Assembly (NCBI GenBank): GCA_002315625.1
Contig: DCHH01000004.1
Span: 1 to 17,168 of the forward strand
Origin: Bacteroidales bacterium UBA1757
Lineage (GTDB): Bacteria > Bacteroidota > Bacteroidia > Bacteroidales > UBA1402
Reading direction: 5' to 3'
DNA length: 17,168 nt
The position numbers and the translations under genes were made by a program. Shown one piece after another: positions 7,682 through 14,761 of the stretch (position 1 is its first letter; each line of letters starts with the position of its first letter). A model generated the notes under the pieces. That model worked only from the letters and a program-made list of their open reading frames with translations. It did no database searches and was not told the DNA's origin.

Positions 7682-8985
7682 TCAGTGAGGGTTTCTATAT
7701 GATTTGAATGGGAGCCCTTCAAAAGAATGGTAAGCCCGTCCAATGGATGGGCTTCCATCCATTTATGGCATGCATCAGTGTCTGCAAAATAGAAAGCCCT
7801 TGGATTTGGAACCACATTCTGAAGAAGAGCAAATTCCTCTCCGATAAAGATTGGCAGGATGATGTCTGAATCAGCGATACGCCTCATAATCGACTCGTGC
7901 TCTTTTTCGCTGTAAGCACCCAGCTCTTTCATACTACCCAGTATCACAGCCTTTTTCAAACCATTTCCTCCCATGAAATTGTCAAGAGCGGCATTCATGC
8001 TGGATGGATTGGCGTTGTAGGCATCCACAATCAAGGTATTGCGACTAGTCTTGACCAGTTGCGAACGATGGTTGGAGGGAATGTACCCTTCGATTGCCTT
8101 ACAGATGTCATTATTGTCAACCGAAAATAACTTTCCGGCAGTTATTGCAGCCAGCACGTTTTCAAGGTTGTAGCCGCCTATGAGATGAGTCTTTACAATA
8201 TGACTTCCCTCCTTGTCTTTCCACTGCAATTTCAACGGAGCGCTTTCCATGGCCTCTCCTGCAACTGTCATTTCATCTGTGAGTTCCCCAGCACACTGAT
8301 ATCCAATCAGCTGCAAGCCGGAGGAGATTCCACAAAGATGAGGATTCCCCTTGTTAATGAGAGCCTTGCCGCCATGCTCGCGCAGGTAGTCATAGAGTTC
8401 ACCCTTGGTACGGACGACCCCTTCGAACGAGCCGAACCCTTCAAGATGGGCACGGCCGACATTTGTTATAATTCCGTAGTCGGGCTGGGCAATATCTACA
8501 AGTTCCTTAATGTCTCCAGGGTGGCTGGCACCAACCTCGATGACTGCGATATCATGTTCTTTTGTAAGCTGGAGCACCGTCAGAGGCGTTCCGATTGAAT
8601 TATTCAGATTACCTTGTGTATATAGCACGTTGTACTTTTTGGAAAGCACTGCGGCGGTAAGTTCCTTTGTAGTGGTCTTGCCGTTAGTGCCGGTTATGCA
8701 GATTACCGGGATTGACGCCAACTGACGGCGGTGGTAAGCAGCCAGCTCCTGCATGCTTCTGAGAGCATCCTCAACTAACAGAATGCGCTCGGAGGTAGCA
8801 TATTGAGGTTCGTCAACGACAGCATACGAGCACCCTTTCTCAATAGCCGCAGCGGCAAAAGCGTTGCCGTTGAAACGTTCTCCCTTAAGGGCTATGAAGA
8901 TACTCCCTGCCGGACAGTTGCGGCTGTCGGTCGTTACACACGGATGCAGGAGGAACAATCTGTAGAGCTGCTCTATTGAAATCAT
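7672..8985 (-). CDS. murF: UDP-N-acetylmuramoyl-tripeptide--D-alanyl-D-alanine ligase
   Basis: A 437-residue cytoplasmic ATP-dependent ligase that adds D-Ala-D-Ala to the UDP-MurNAc-tripeptide, the last soluble step of peptidoglycan precursor synthesis. It uses the product of Ddl, also encoded in this window. The N-terminal uridine-binding domain contains TTDSRNCPAGSIFIALKGERFNGN (18-41). The P-loop is TGTNGKTTTKE (98-108), followed by GNLNNSIGTPLT (125-136), EVGASHPGDI (150-159), TNVGRAHLEGFGS (174-186) and, in the last domain, VDAYNANPSS. The frame is open up to a TTG at 9009, eight codons earlier, but I chose the ATG at 8985. It gives the usual MurF N-terminus, and a predicted -7 box covers the TTG. 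The gene is convergent with the permease gene and divergent from folP. Confidence 0.96.
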   Translation of the reverse strand: MISIEQLYRLFLLHPCVTTDSRNCPAGSIFIALKGERFNGNAFAAAAIEKGCSYAVVDEPQYATSERILLVEDALRSMQELAAYHRRQLASIPVICITGTNGKTTTKELTAAVLSKKYNVLYTQGNLNNSIGTPLTVLQLTKEHDIAVIEVGASHPGDIKELVDIAQPDYGIITNVGRAHLEGFGSFEGVVRTKGELYDYLREHGGKALINKGNPHLCGISSGLQLIGYQCAGELTDEMTVAGEAMESAPLKLQWKDKEGSHIVKTHLIGGYNLENVLAAITAGKLFSVDNNDICKAIEGYIPSNHRSQLVKTSRNTLIVDAYNANPSSMNAALDNFMGGNGLKKAVILGSMKELGAYSEKEHESIMRRIADSDIILPIFIGEEFALLQNVVPNPRAFYFADTDACHKWMEAHPLDGLTILLKGSHSNHIETLTELL

Positions 8986-9006
8986 GTCTTGGATATTTTT
9001 CGTAGG

Positions 9007-9014
9007 CAAAGGTA
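9007..9014 (-). promoter_or_regulatory. Predicted -7 box upstream of murF
   Basis: The minus strand reads TACCTTTG at 9014-9007, an exact TAnnTTTG match. Transcription would begin near 9000, about 15 nt before the ATG at 8985 and downstream of the alternative TTG at 9009, which supports the ATG start. No clear TTG was found at the -33 position, so the promoter is tentative. Confidence 0.38.
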
Positions 9015-9036
9015 CTCTTTTTAAGTCGAATCTTAG

Positions 9037-9044
9037 TATCTTTG
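9037..9044 (+). promoter_or_regulatory. Predicted -7 box upstream of folP
   Basis: TATCTTTG at 9037-9044 matches the TAnnTTTG -7 box exactly. The 9-mer AGTATCTTT is shared with the rhaB promoter box. Transcription would start near 9051, leaving only about 16 nt before the ATG at 9067, or about 49 nt before the in-frame ATG at 9100. No good -33 TTG is seen; the expected position overlaps the opposing murF -7 box. Confidence 0.4.
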
Positions 9045-9066
9045 TCGCTAATAAGAAAGCAGACGA

Positions 9067-9894
9067 ATGTACCTTTCACCCTTTCCATTCTCTTTACAGA
9101 TGCACGGCAGGCTCCTCGGACTTGACGTGCCTAAGGTGATGGGTATCATCAACGTAACCCCCGATTCATTCTATTCAGCAAGCCGCACAACGCTTCAGTC
9201 CATAGTTGACAAGGTCGGACAAATGCTGGATGAGGGGGCCTCAATCATTGATATCGGAGGGTGCTCGACCCGTCCTGGCAGTAAACCTGTTGGGGAAAAT
9301 ACGGAACGGGATCGCGTAATGCCGGCCCTCGAAGTCCTCAGTAAAGCCTTTCCCGAAGCTTTGTTTTCCATCGACACTTTCCGCTCATCAATAGCCGCCG
9401 AGGCCGTGGAGCAATACGGAGTTGCCATGATAAACGATGTGAGCGGGGGTGCTGACCCCGGAATGTTCGGTACGGTGGCCCGCCTACAGGTCCCTTATAT
9501 CCTGACCGACAATCCTTCCTCCGGGTCTCCCTCGGATTATGTTTCTGTCATCCGCCGTCTTGCCGAATCACTGCTGAAGCTCCGTCAGCTCGGGGTCAAT
9601 GACGTTGTAGCCGACCCCGGACTGGGATTCGGCAAAAGCCTTGAAGCCAACTACGCACTGCTCCACCACCTGCACGAGATGGAGGTGGCACTGCAAGTCC
9701 CACTCATTGTCGGAGTATCAAGAAAGTCGATGATTAACAAGGTGTTGGACACCCGCCCGGAAGAAGCCTTGAACGGAACCATAGCACTCCATGCCCTTGC
9801 CCTGTCTGAAGGGGTTCGGCTGTTGCGCGTCCACGATGTGCGGCCCGCGATGGAGTGCATAAAAATATGTCAAACCTATATAGATAATCAGTAA
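9067..9894 (+). CDS. folP: Dihydropteroate synthase
   Basis: A 275-residue cytoplasmic enzyme that joins p-aminobenzoate to dihydropterin pyrophosphate in folate synthesis, the target of sulfonamides. TIM-barrel landmarks are VMGIINVTPDSFY (24-36), DIGGCSTRPGS (62-72), SIDTF with D103, INDVSGG with N123, DPGLGFGK with D183 and K190, GVSRKSMI with K220, and RVHDV with R254 and H256. All principal pterin and phosphate contacts are therefore present. The odd part is the loop after PYIL (143-146). Most FolP proteins have MHMRGTPxTM there; this one reads TDNPSSGSPSDY (147-158). The start could be the ATG at 9067 or the one at 9100 (residue 12), where the recognisable homology begins; I kept the first. 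cdaA follows after 4 nt. Confidence 0.94.
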   Translation: MYLSPFPFSLQMHGRLLGLDVPKVMGIINVTPDSFYSASRTTLQSIVDKVGQMLDEGASIIDIGGCSTRPGSKPVGENTERDRVMPALEVLSKAFPEALFSIDTFRSSIAAEAVEQYGVAMINDVSGGADPGMFGTVARLQVPYILTDNPSSGSPSDYVSVIRRLAESLLKLRQLGVNDVVADPGLGFGKSLEANYALLHHLHEMEVALQVPLIVGVSRKSMINKVLDTRPEEALNGTIALHALALSEGVRLLRVHDVRPAMECIKICQTYIDNQ

Positions 9895-9898
9895 TCGC

Positions 9899-10705
9899 AT
9901 GTTTTCCGACCTGATAGCATTAAAAGACATCTTCGACGTTCTGCTGGTTGCCCTGCTCATGTACGGCGTCTATAAACTGATGAAAAACTCGGGAGCCATC
10001 AGCATTTTCATCGGTGTGCTCTCATTCATCGTCCTTTGGGTACTGGTTGAATTCGTGTTTCACTTGCAGCTTTTCGGCAGCATCCTGAACAAGGTGGTTG
10101 ACGTTGGTGCCATTGCCCTTATCATATTGTTCCAGAACGAAATCCGTCAGTTCCTCATCATGATAGGGTCACGGAAACACTGGAACAATTTCGTCAGTTT
10201 CTTCTCCCACGGCGACAGCAGCTATACGGCCACCTACATCAAACAGATAGCCATTTCCTGCCAGCACATGTCAGAGACCAAGACCGGCGCCCTGATAGTT
10301 GTCGAGCGCAACGCATCCCTCAGCCAGTTTGCCGCAACGGGAGAACGGCTGGATGCCCTTGTAAGCAGCCGACTCATTGAGAACGTATTTTTCAAGAACA
10401 CCCCTCTGCACGACGGTGCTCTGATTATTGCCAACGGCAAACTGGAGGCAGCAGCATGCGTCCTGCCCGTTTCCGGCAACCAGGACATTCCCAAGGCGTA
10501 TGGCCTGAGACATCGTGCGGCATTAGGAATCGCCGAGCAGACCGATGCCGTTGCCATAGTCGTATCCGAAGAGACCGGCCATATTGCCATTGCCAACAAC
10601 GGCACCATTACCGGCAGCCATTCGCACCTCGACATTGAGGAGGTGCTGAGCGGTATCCTGATCAAATCCAAAAAGACTAAACAAAACAAACCCAAAATAC
10701 AATAG
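9899..10705 (+). CDS. cdaA: Membrane-bound diadenylate cyclase CdaA (c-di-AMP synthase)
   Basis: A 268-residue enzyme that condenses two ATP into cyclic di-AMP, a second messenger tied in other bacteria to potassium, osmotic and cell-wall control. Three membrane segments (about 10-28, 34-55 and 58-80) anchor it, followed by a coupling helix and the DAC (DisA_N) domain from about 107 to 250. Active-site motifs are LHDGALII (170-177, DGA at 172-174), GLRHRAALG (202-210, RHR at 204-206) and VSEETG (222-227). The second motif has Leu where many homologues have GTRHRAA. The cdaR and glmM genes that accompany cdaA in Firmicutes are absent. The start is 4 nt after folP and the stop 2 nt before pta, so all are likely co-transcribed. 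The acidic and basic tail (KSKKTKQNKPK) is typical of a soluble C-terminus. Confidence 0.95.
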   Translation: MFSDLIALKDIFDVLLVALLMYGVYKLMKNSGAISIFIGVLSFIVLWVLVEFVFHLQLFGSILNKVVDVGAIALIILFQNEIRQFLIMIGSRKHWNNFVSFFSHGDSSYTATYIKQIAISCQHMSETKTGALIVVERNASLSQFAATGERLDALVSSRLIENVFFKNTPLHDGALIIANGKLEAAACVLPVSGNQDIPKAYGLRHRAALGIAEQTDAVAIVVSEETGHIAIANNGTITGSHSHLDIEEVLSGILIKSKKTKQNKPKIQ

Positions 10706-10707
10706 AA

Positions 10708-11715
10708 ATGAATTTATTCGATTTGATGCGCGCAAAAGCGCAGGCCAACCCGATGCGTATCGTCCTGGCAGAGGGTACCGAGCCCCGTACATTGAAGGCT
10801 GCCGACCAGATTCTCGCTGAAGGCATTGCCGAAATCATTCTTCTGGCCGACGAGGCCGAAGTGAAGGCTTTCGCAGCCGAAAACGATTTGGAGAACCTTT
10901 CAAAGGCAAAGGTTGTCAATCCCAAGAACCACGCAAAGAAAGAGGCATACGCCAACCTTCTGTACGAACTTCGCAAAAACAAGGGAATGACCCCCGAAGA
11001 GGCTGCCGTCAAGGTTGAGGATCCCCTCTATCTGGCCTGCCTGATGATTAAGGCCGGTGATGCCGACGGTGAAGTGGCCGGTGCCAAGAACTCGACAGGC
11101 AATGTGCTGCGCCCCGCCCTTCAGCTTATCAAGACCCAGCCCGGAATCTCGGTGGTATCGGGTGCTTTCCTTATGTTCATTCAGGACCGCAACTATGGTC
11201 ACGACGGTCTTATGGTCTTCGCCGACTGTGCCGTCACCCCTAATCCTACCGCTCCTGAGCTGGCTCAGATTGCAGTTGCCACAGCCTCTACAGCCCGCGT
11301 ACTCGGCGGTTTCGAACCCGACGTAGCCATGCTCAGCTTCTCGACCAAGGGAAGTGCCAAGCACGAAATGGTTGACAAGGTGGTTGAGGCCACCCGTCTG
11401 GCCAAGGAGATGGCTCCCGACCTTCACATCGACGGAGAACTTCAGACCGATGCCGCCCTGGTGGAGTCTGTCGCAAAGGCCAAGGCCCCGGGAAGCCAGG
11501 TCGCCGGACACGCCACCGTGCTGGTATTCCCGACCCTTGAGGCCGGCAACATCGGCTACAAGCTGGTGCAGAGGCTTGGCGGTGCTGAAGCCATCGGCCC
11601 CATCCTCCAAGGCATTGCCGCTCCTGTCAACGACCTTTCACGCGGCTGCTCTGTCGATGACGTCTATAAAATGATTATCATTACCTCTAACCAAGCAATA
11701 GGACTGAAGAAATGA
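10708..11715 (+). CDS. pta: Phosphate acetyltransferase
   Basis: A 335-residue cytoplasmic enzyme interconverting acetyl-CoA plus phosphate with acetyl-phosphate plus CoA. The length is that of the short form (about 330 residues) without the N-terminal regulatory domain of E. coli Pta. Family blocks are ADGEVAGAKNSTGNVLRPAL (119-138), FADCAVTPNPTAPELAQIA (171-189), MLSFSTKGS (208-216), DGELQTDAA (242-250) and the GNIGYKLVQRLGGAEAIGP block (280-298). The conserved NDLSRGCS (308-315) carries the active-site Ser and Arg. It begins 2 nt after the cdaA stop and its TGA overlaps the ackA ATG by 4 nt, indicating translational coupling. With ackA it converts acetyl-CoA into acetate and ATP, the usual ATP-yielding end step of fermentation in Bacteroidales. 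Confidence 0.97.
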   Translation: MNLFDLMRAKAQANPMRIVLAEGTEPRTLKAADQILAEGIAEIILLADEAEVKAFAAENDLENLSKAKVVNPKNHAKKEAYANLLYELRKNKGMTPEEAAVKVEDPLYLACLMIKAGDADGEVAGAKNSTGNVLRPALQLIKTQPGISVVSGAFLMFIQDRNYGHDGLMVFADCAVTPNPTAPELAQIAVATASTARVLGGFEPDVAMLSFSTKGSAKHEMVDKVVEATRLAKEMAPDLHIDGELQTDAALVESVAKAKAPGSQVAGHATVLVFPTLEAGNIGYKLVQRLGGAEAIGPILQGIAAPVNDLSRGCSVDDVYKMIIITSNQAIGLKK

Positions 11716-12902
11716 AGATACTGGTTTTAAATTGCGGAAGCTCATCAATCAAGTACAAGTTGTTCGACATGTCATCCCAGAGTGTAATGGCTCAGGGCGG
11801 CATCGAAAAAATAGGTCTCAAGGACTCTTTTATCAAAATCAAACTGCCTGACGGAGAAAAGGTAACAATTGAGGAGAATTTCCCCGAACATACCCGTGGC
11901 ATCGAGTTCATCTTCAACCTGCTCACCAAGGGGCAGTATGCTGTAATCAGCTCAATATCAGATATTGACGCAGTCGGTCACAGAGTAGTGCACGGCGGTG
12001 AGAAGTTCAACAAGAGCGTTCTGATTGACGAGAAGGTCATCGCTCAGATTGTCGAATGCTCCGACCTGGCTCCGCTTCACAACCCTGCCAACCTTCTGGG
12101 TATCAACGCCGTCAGCAAAGTGGCTCCCAAGATGCCGCAGGTTGCGGTCTTCGATACTGCTTTCCACCAGACAATGCCCTCCAAGGCATTCATGTATGCA
12201 ATCCCCTACGAGTACTATGAGAAGTACGGGGTACGCCGTTACGGCTTCCACGGAACCAGCCATCGCTATGTCTCGAAACGTGCATGCGACATTCTCGGCG
12301 TGGATTACACCAAGCAGCGCATCATCACGGCCCATATCGGCAACGGCGGTTCCATTGCCGCCATCAAGGATGGTCAGTGCATTGATACCACTATGGGACT
12401 CACTCCGCTTGAGGGTCTGGTCATGGGAACACGCTCTGGCGACATCGATGCCGGTGCTGTTACCTACCTTATGGACAAGGAGCACCTCGGAACGAAGGAA
12501 ATCAGCAATGTTCTGAACAAGAAGAGCGGTATGGTGGGTCTGTCGGGCATTTCCGACATGCGCGACCTCACGGCCGCAAAGGATACCGATGCCCGTGCAA
12601 AGATGACATTCGATGTCTATAACTACCGTATTAAGAAGTACATAGGTGCATACGCAGCCGCATTGAACGGTTTTGACATTCTCGTATTCACAGGTGGTGT
12701 CGGCGAGAACCAGTCACCCAACCGCAAGGCAATCTGTGAAGGTCTGGACTATCTCGGCCTGAAGTTTGACGAGGCAAAGAACGAGACCATCCACGGCGAC
12801 GAGGCCATCATCTCAACTCCCGACTCGAAAATCACTGTCATGGTTGTCCCGACCGATGAGGAACTTATGATTGCTTCCGACACTCTGGCGCTACTTTCGT
12901 AA
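11712..12902 (+). CDS. ackA: Acetate kinase
   Basis: A 396-residue cytoplasmic kinase that makes acetate and ATP from acetyl-phosphate and ADP. All catalytic residues are at the positions known from the Methanosarcina enzyme: N7 in VLNCGSSS, R91 in VGHRVVHGGE (88-97), D148 in VFDTAFHQTMP (147-156 region), H180 in GFHGTSHRYV (178-187), R241 in MGTRSGDIDAG (238-248), and E384 near the C-terminus (DEELM). AHIGNGGS (207-214) and FTGGVGEN are the nucleotide-binding blocks. The start overlaps the pta stop as ATGA. The last 12 bp overlap the end of the NigD-like gene on the other strand. It closes the folP-cdaA-pta-ackA unit. Confidence 0.98.
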   Translation: MKILVLNCGSSSIKYKLFDMSSQSVMAQGGIEKIGLKDSFIKIKLPDGEKVTIEENFPEHTRGIEFIFNLLTKGQYAVISSISDIDAVGHRVVHGGEKFNKSVLIDEKVIAQIVECSDLAPLHNPANLLGINAVSKVAPKMPQVAVFDTAFHQTMPSKAFMYAIPYEYYEKYGVRRYGFHGTSHRYVSKRACDILGVDYTKQRIITAHIGNGGSIAAIKDGQCIDTTMGLTPLEGLVMGTRSGDIDAGAVTYLMDKEHLGTKEISNVLNKKSGMVGLSGISDMRDLTAAKDTDARAKMTFDVYNYRIKKYIGAYAAALNGFDILVFTGGVGENQSPNRKAICEGLDYLGLKFDEAKNETIHGDEAIISTPDSKITVMVVPTDEELMIASDTLALLS

Positions 12903-13529
12903 ATCGAAAGAATAGCTCTTGACGGAAGCGTTTCCGTTTTGGTTTTCCAGCACCTTGACAATAAGGGTATTAACGTTAAGCAGCTTAGTTATTTCAGAAA
13001 TCCTGCACGAAAAGGTGGTCGGTGATACGGCCGCCTTTTCTTTTCCCAAATAGGCAAGGTCAATGCAGACAGTACTGCCCTGAACGGCCTCCAGCTGGTA
13101 ATGGAGGCTGTCACCGACAGTAGGCATGTGACTCGAGATTGTGGCGTTCAGGAATCCCCCGCCCGTCCATATCTGGTCCAGATTGACAGGGTCATACATC
13201 CGCTCCACCAGGTTGGTCGTGTCGGAATCGAATGGGACAATGGAGATGGGAAACAGGTCAAGAATATCGCCCGAGAAAACAGTCTTGTCGCGCTTCTGGC
13301 CGCTTGCCAAAGTGTAAAGAACCTGATAGCGCCCTCCGCTTTTTATTGCTATTCCCGATGTGTTTGTGGGCTTGAGTGTATTTCCGTCGTCAAGCAGAAG
13401 TTCGTCCTGAGAAACTGCAACGCAAAGTTCCTTCACATGTTCATTGTCCTCAATGACCTGCGAACAGTTGAGCAACAGACAGGCCATGGCCGAGCAGAGA
13501 AAAGCAGTTCTGATAACGCGGATGTTCAT
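12891..13529 (-). CDS. NigD-like lipoprotein
   Basis: A 212-residue predicted lipoprotein with an N-terminal hydrophobic signal (about 7-21) and candidate lipid-attachment cysteine C22 in LLLNC. Asn before the Cys is not the usual Gly/Ala/Ser; C17 (SAMAC) is an alternative. The body fits the NigD-like pattern of Bacteroidetes: an OB-like first half with ELLLDDGNTLKP (43-54) and a basic YQVLYTL strand, then a beta-sandwich second half opened by DPVNLDQIWTGGGFLN (113-128). These proteins have no established biochemical role; the name comes from a plasmid bacteriocin locus (nig). It is the last gene of the PASTA-rluD-ddl-acyltransferase unit, its ATG overlapping the preceding stop by 4 nt, so it is likely made with envelope proteins. 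Family assignment is by pattern recognition; function is unknown. Confidence 0.75.
   Translation of the reverse strand: MNIRVIRTAFLCSAMACLLLNCSQVIEDNEHVKELCVAVSQDELLLDDGNTLKPTNTSGIAIKSGGRYQVLYTLASGQKRDKTVFSGDILDLFPISIVPFDSDTTNLVERMYDPVNLDQIWTGGGFLNATISSHMPTVGDSLHYQLEAVQGSTVCIDLAYLGKEKAAVSPTTFSCRISEITKLLNVNTLIVKVLENQNGNASVKSYSFDLRK
12894..12910. terminator. Dyad across the ackA/NigD-like convergent ends
   Basis: CTTTCG (12894-12899) and CGAAAG (12905-12910) form a perfect 6-bp stem with a 5-nt loop (TAAAT) that includes the ackA stop codon. It lies across the 12-bp overlap of the two converging genes. It could act on transcripts from both sides, but there is no T-tract on either side, so termination is uncertain. 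Confidence 0.25.
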
Positions 13530-14761
13530 GATTCTATTGTTTGTTTAGCAGCCCAGTGATTACGGACCGGATTGGCGTATATTAGCAGGAACAGGAGCTT
13601 GAGCAGATGGCGTTCATCCTTTGAGAATCCATCCGATACGGTTGACAACTGTCCCTCCATATAGGTTTCAAAGGATGCTTGCTCCTCTGAGGTAAACCCA
13701 CCCATGAAAGCCTCATCGGGAAGGGTTTGAAATCCAGTAAATTGTTTATCATCAAGACTTTGCAGCAGACTGGCTGCAACCAGCTGGTTCTTTGACAAGT
13801 GATAGTTCCCGTGGATTTCGTTATCTGTACGGGTTACGATTTGGCGAATCCTGACATTCATGGGCAATGAGCCGTCCATCTTGGAGATAAAGTCATCCAG
13901 CGGTTTTCCAACTGAGATTACGACCCGCCCTTTCTTGCCGAGGATTCCCGTCTTCATGCTTGTGACATCCTCTCCCGGCTGTTTCTGATAGGTTCCGTGA
14001 AGTTTTTTAAGTAGCAGTTCACGGGCTTTCAAGGCATCGCACGGGTCATACTCGTAATTGAGGCATAGAGGGGTCAGGTGCAGGGAGGAAAGATGCTCGC
14101 TCAAATCGCTTTTACCGCTAAGATTCAGCATTTTAAGTATTCCAGGCTGGGTACAGTCGTCCGAATCCTTGGCCCGCCCTTCACGCTGCGCCAGCCAGAT
14201 GAACTCACCCCCTTCCGTTACGGCCCGATGGATATAACTGCTCATTTCAAGGGAGGCTTCGTAGAGTTCCTTGGGGGAAGAGAGACCACGACGGACTGTG
14301 AAACACTTGCACAGTTTTGTCATGAGGTGTATCCACTGAGTCTTTGTCAGGTTGTCTCCTATTGCCGATTCTGTGGGCTTGTGGAAAAGACGGTACATCT
14401 CGCTCTGGAGCAGTGTGCTGTCCATTATTATGTCGCGGTGGTTGGAGATGAAAATGCACCCTTGGGAAGGGTCAATATTCTCATAACCTACAGTTTCAAC
14501 ACTGCTTATCCCTTTTGAGAACAGAGTGGGGACAATCCGGTCAAGAATTATTGCCTGCTGGAAATCGTCGAGAATTTCGAAAGATGAGGCTAGCTGGAGT
14601 AGCTGTCCGCTTGGGTCTATGGCTTTGGCTGCCGCCTGTGCGCCCTCATCGCTGAGAAGCCTATTCAGCACCTCAGCAAACTCCTCGCGGGAGCAGCTCC
14701 TGATACCCGGGAAATCTCCCTTATAGGCATCATCTGTCGGAAATGGTCTGTACTCGCCCAT
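13526..14761 (-). CDS. Glycerolipid-type (PlsC/PlsB-like) acyltransferase family protein
   Basis: A 411-residue protein of the glycerol-3-phosphate / lysophosphatidate acyltransferase superfamily, which transfers fatty acyl chains at the inner face of the membrane. The first active-site block is CIFISNHRDIIMDS (102-115), with H108 and D114. The spacing is H-x5-D rather than the standard H-x4-D; H108-x-D110 is also present. The substrate-binding block is WLAQREGRAKDSDD (189-202), comparable to the EGTRS or EGGRS motif of the family. TPLCLNYEYDP (230-240) fits a later strand. About 90 N-terminal residues precede the domain. No clear membrane segment is seen. Its ATG overlaps the ddl stop by 1 nt (TAATG) and its stop overlaps the next ATG by 4 nt. 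Whether it acylates phospholipid precursors or another envelope substrate cannot be told. Confidence 0.78.
   Translation of the reverse strand: MGEYRPFPTDDAYKGDFPGIRSCSREEFAEVLNRLLSDEGAQAAAKAIDPSGQLLQLASSFEILDDFQQAIILDRIVPTLFSKGISSVETVGYENIDPSQGCIFISNHRDIIMDSTLLQSEMYRLFHKPTESAIGDNLTKTQWIHLMTKLCKCFTVRRGLSSPKELYEASLEMSSYIHRAVTEGGEFIWLAQREGRAKDSDDCTQPGILKMLNLSGKSDLSEHLSSLHLTPLCLNYEYDPCDALKARELLLKKLHGTYQKQPGEDVTSMKTGILGKKGRVVISVGKPLDDFISKMDGSLPMNVRIRQIVTRTDNEIHGNYHLSKNQLVAASLLQSLDDKQFTGFQTLPDEAFMGGFTSEEQASFETYMEGQLSTVSDGFSKDERHLLKLLFLLIYANPVRNHWAAKQTIES

Noticed and set aside
10900..11610. A 236-codon minus-strand frame opposite pta
   Set aside because: pta is complete and fully conserved on the plus strand. 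The antisense translation is low in recognisable structure.
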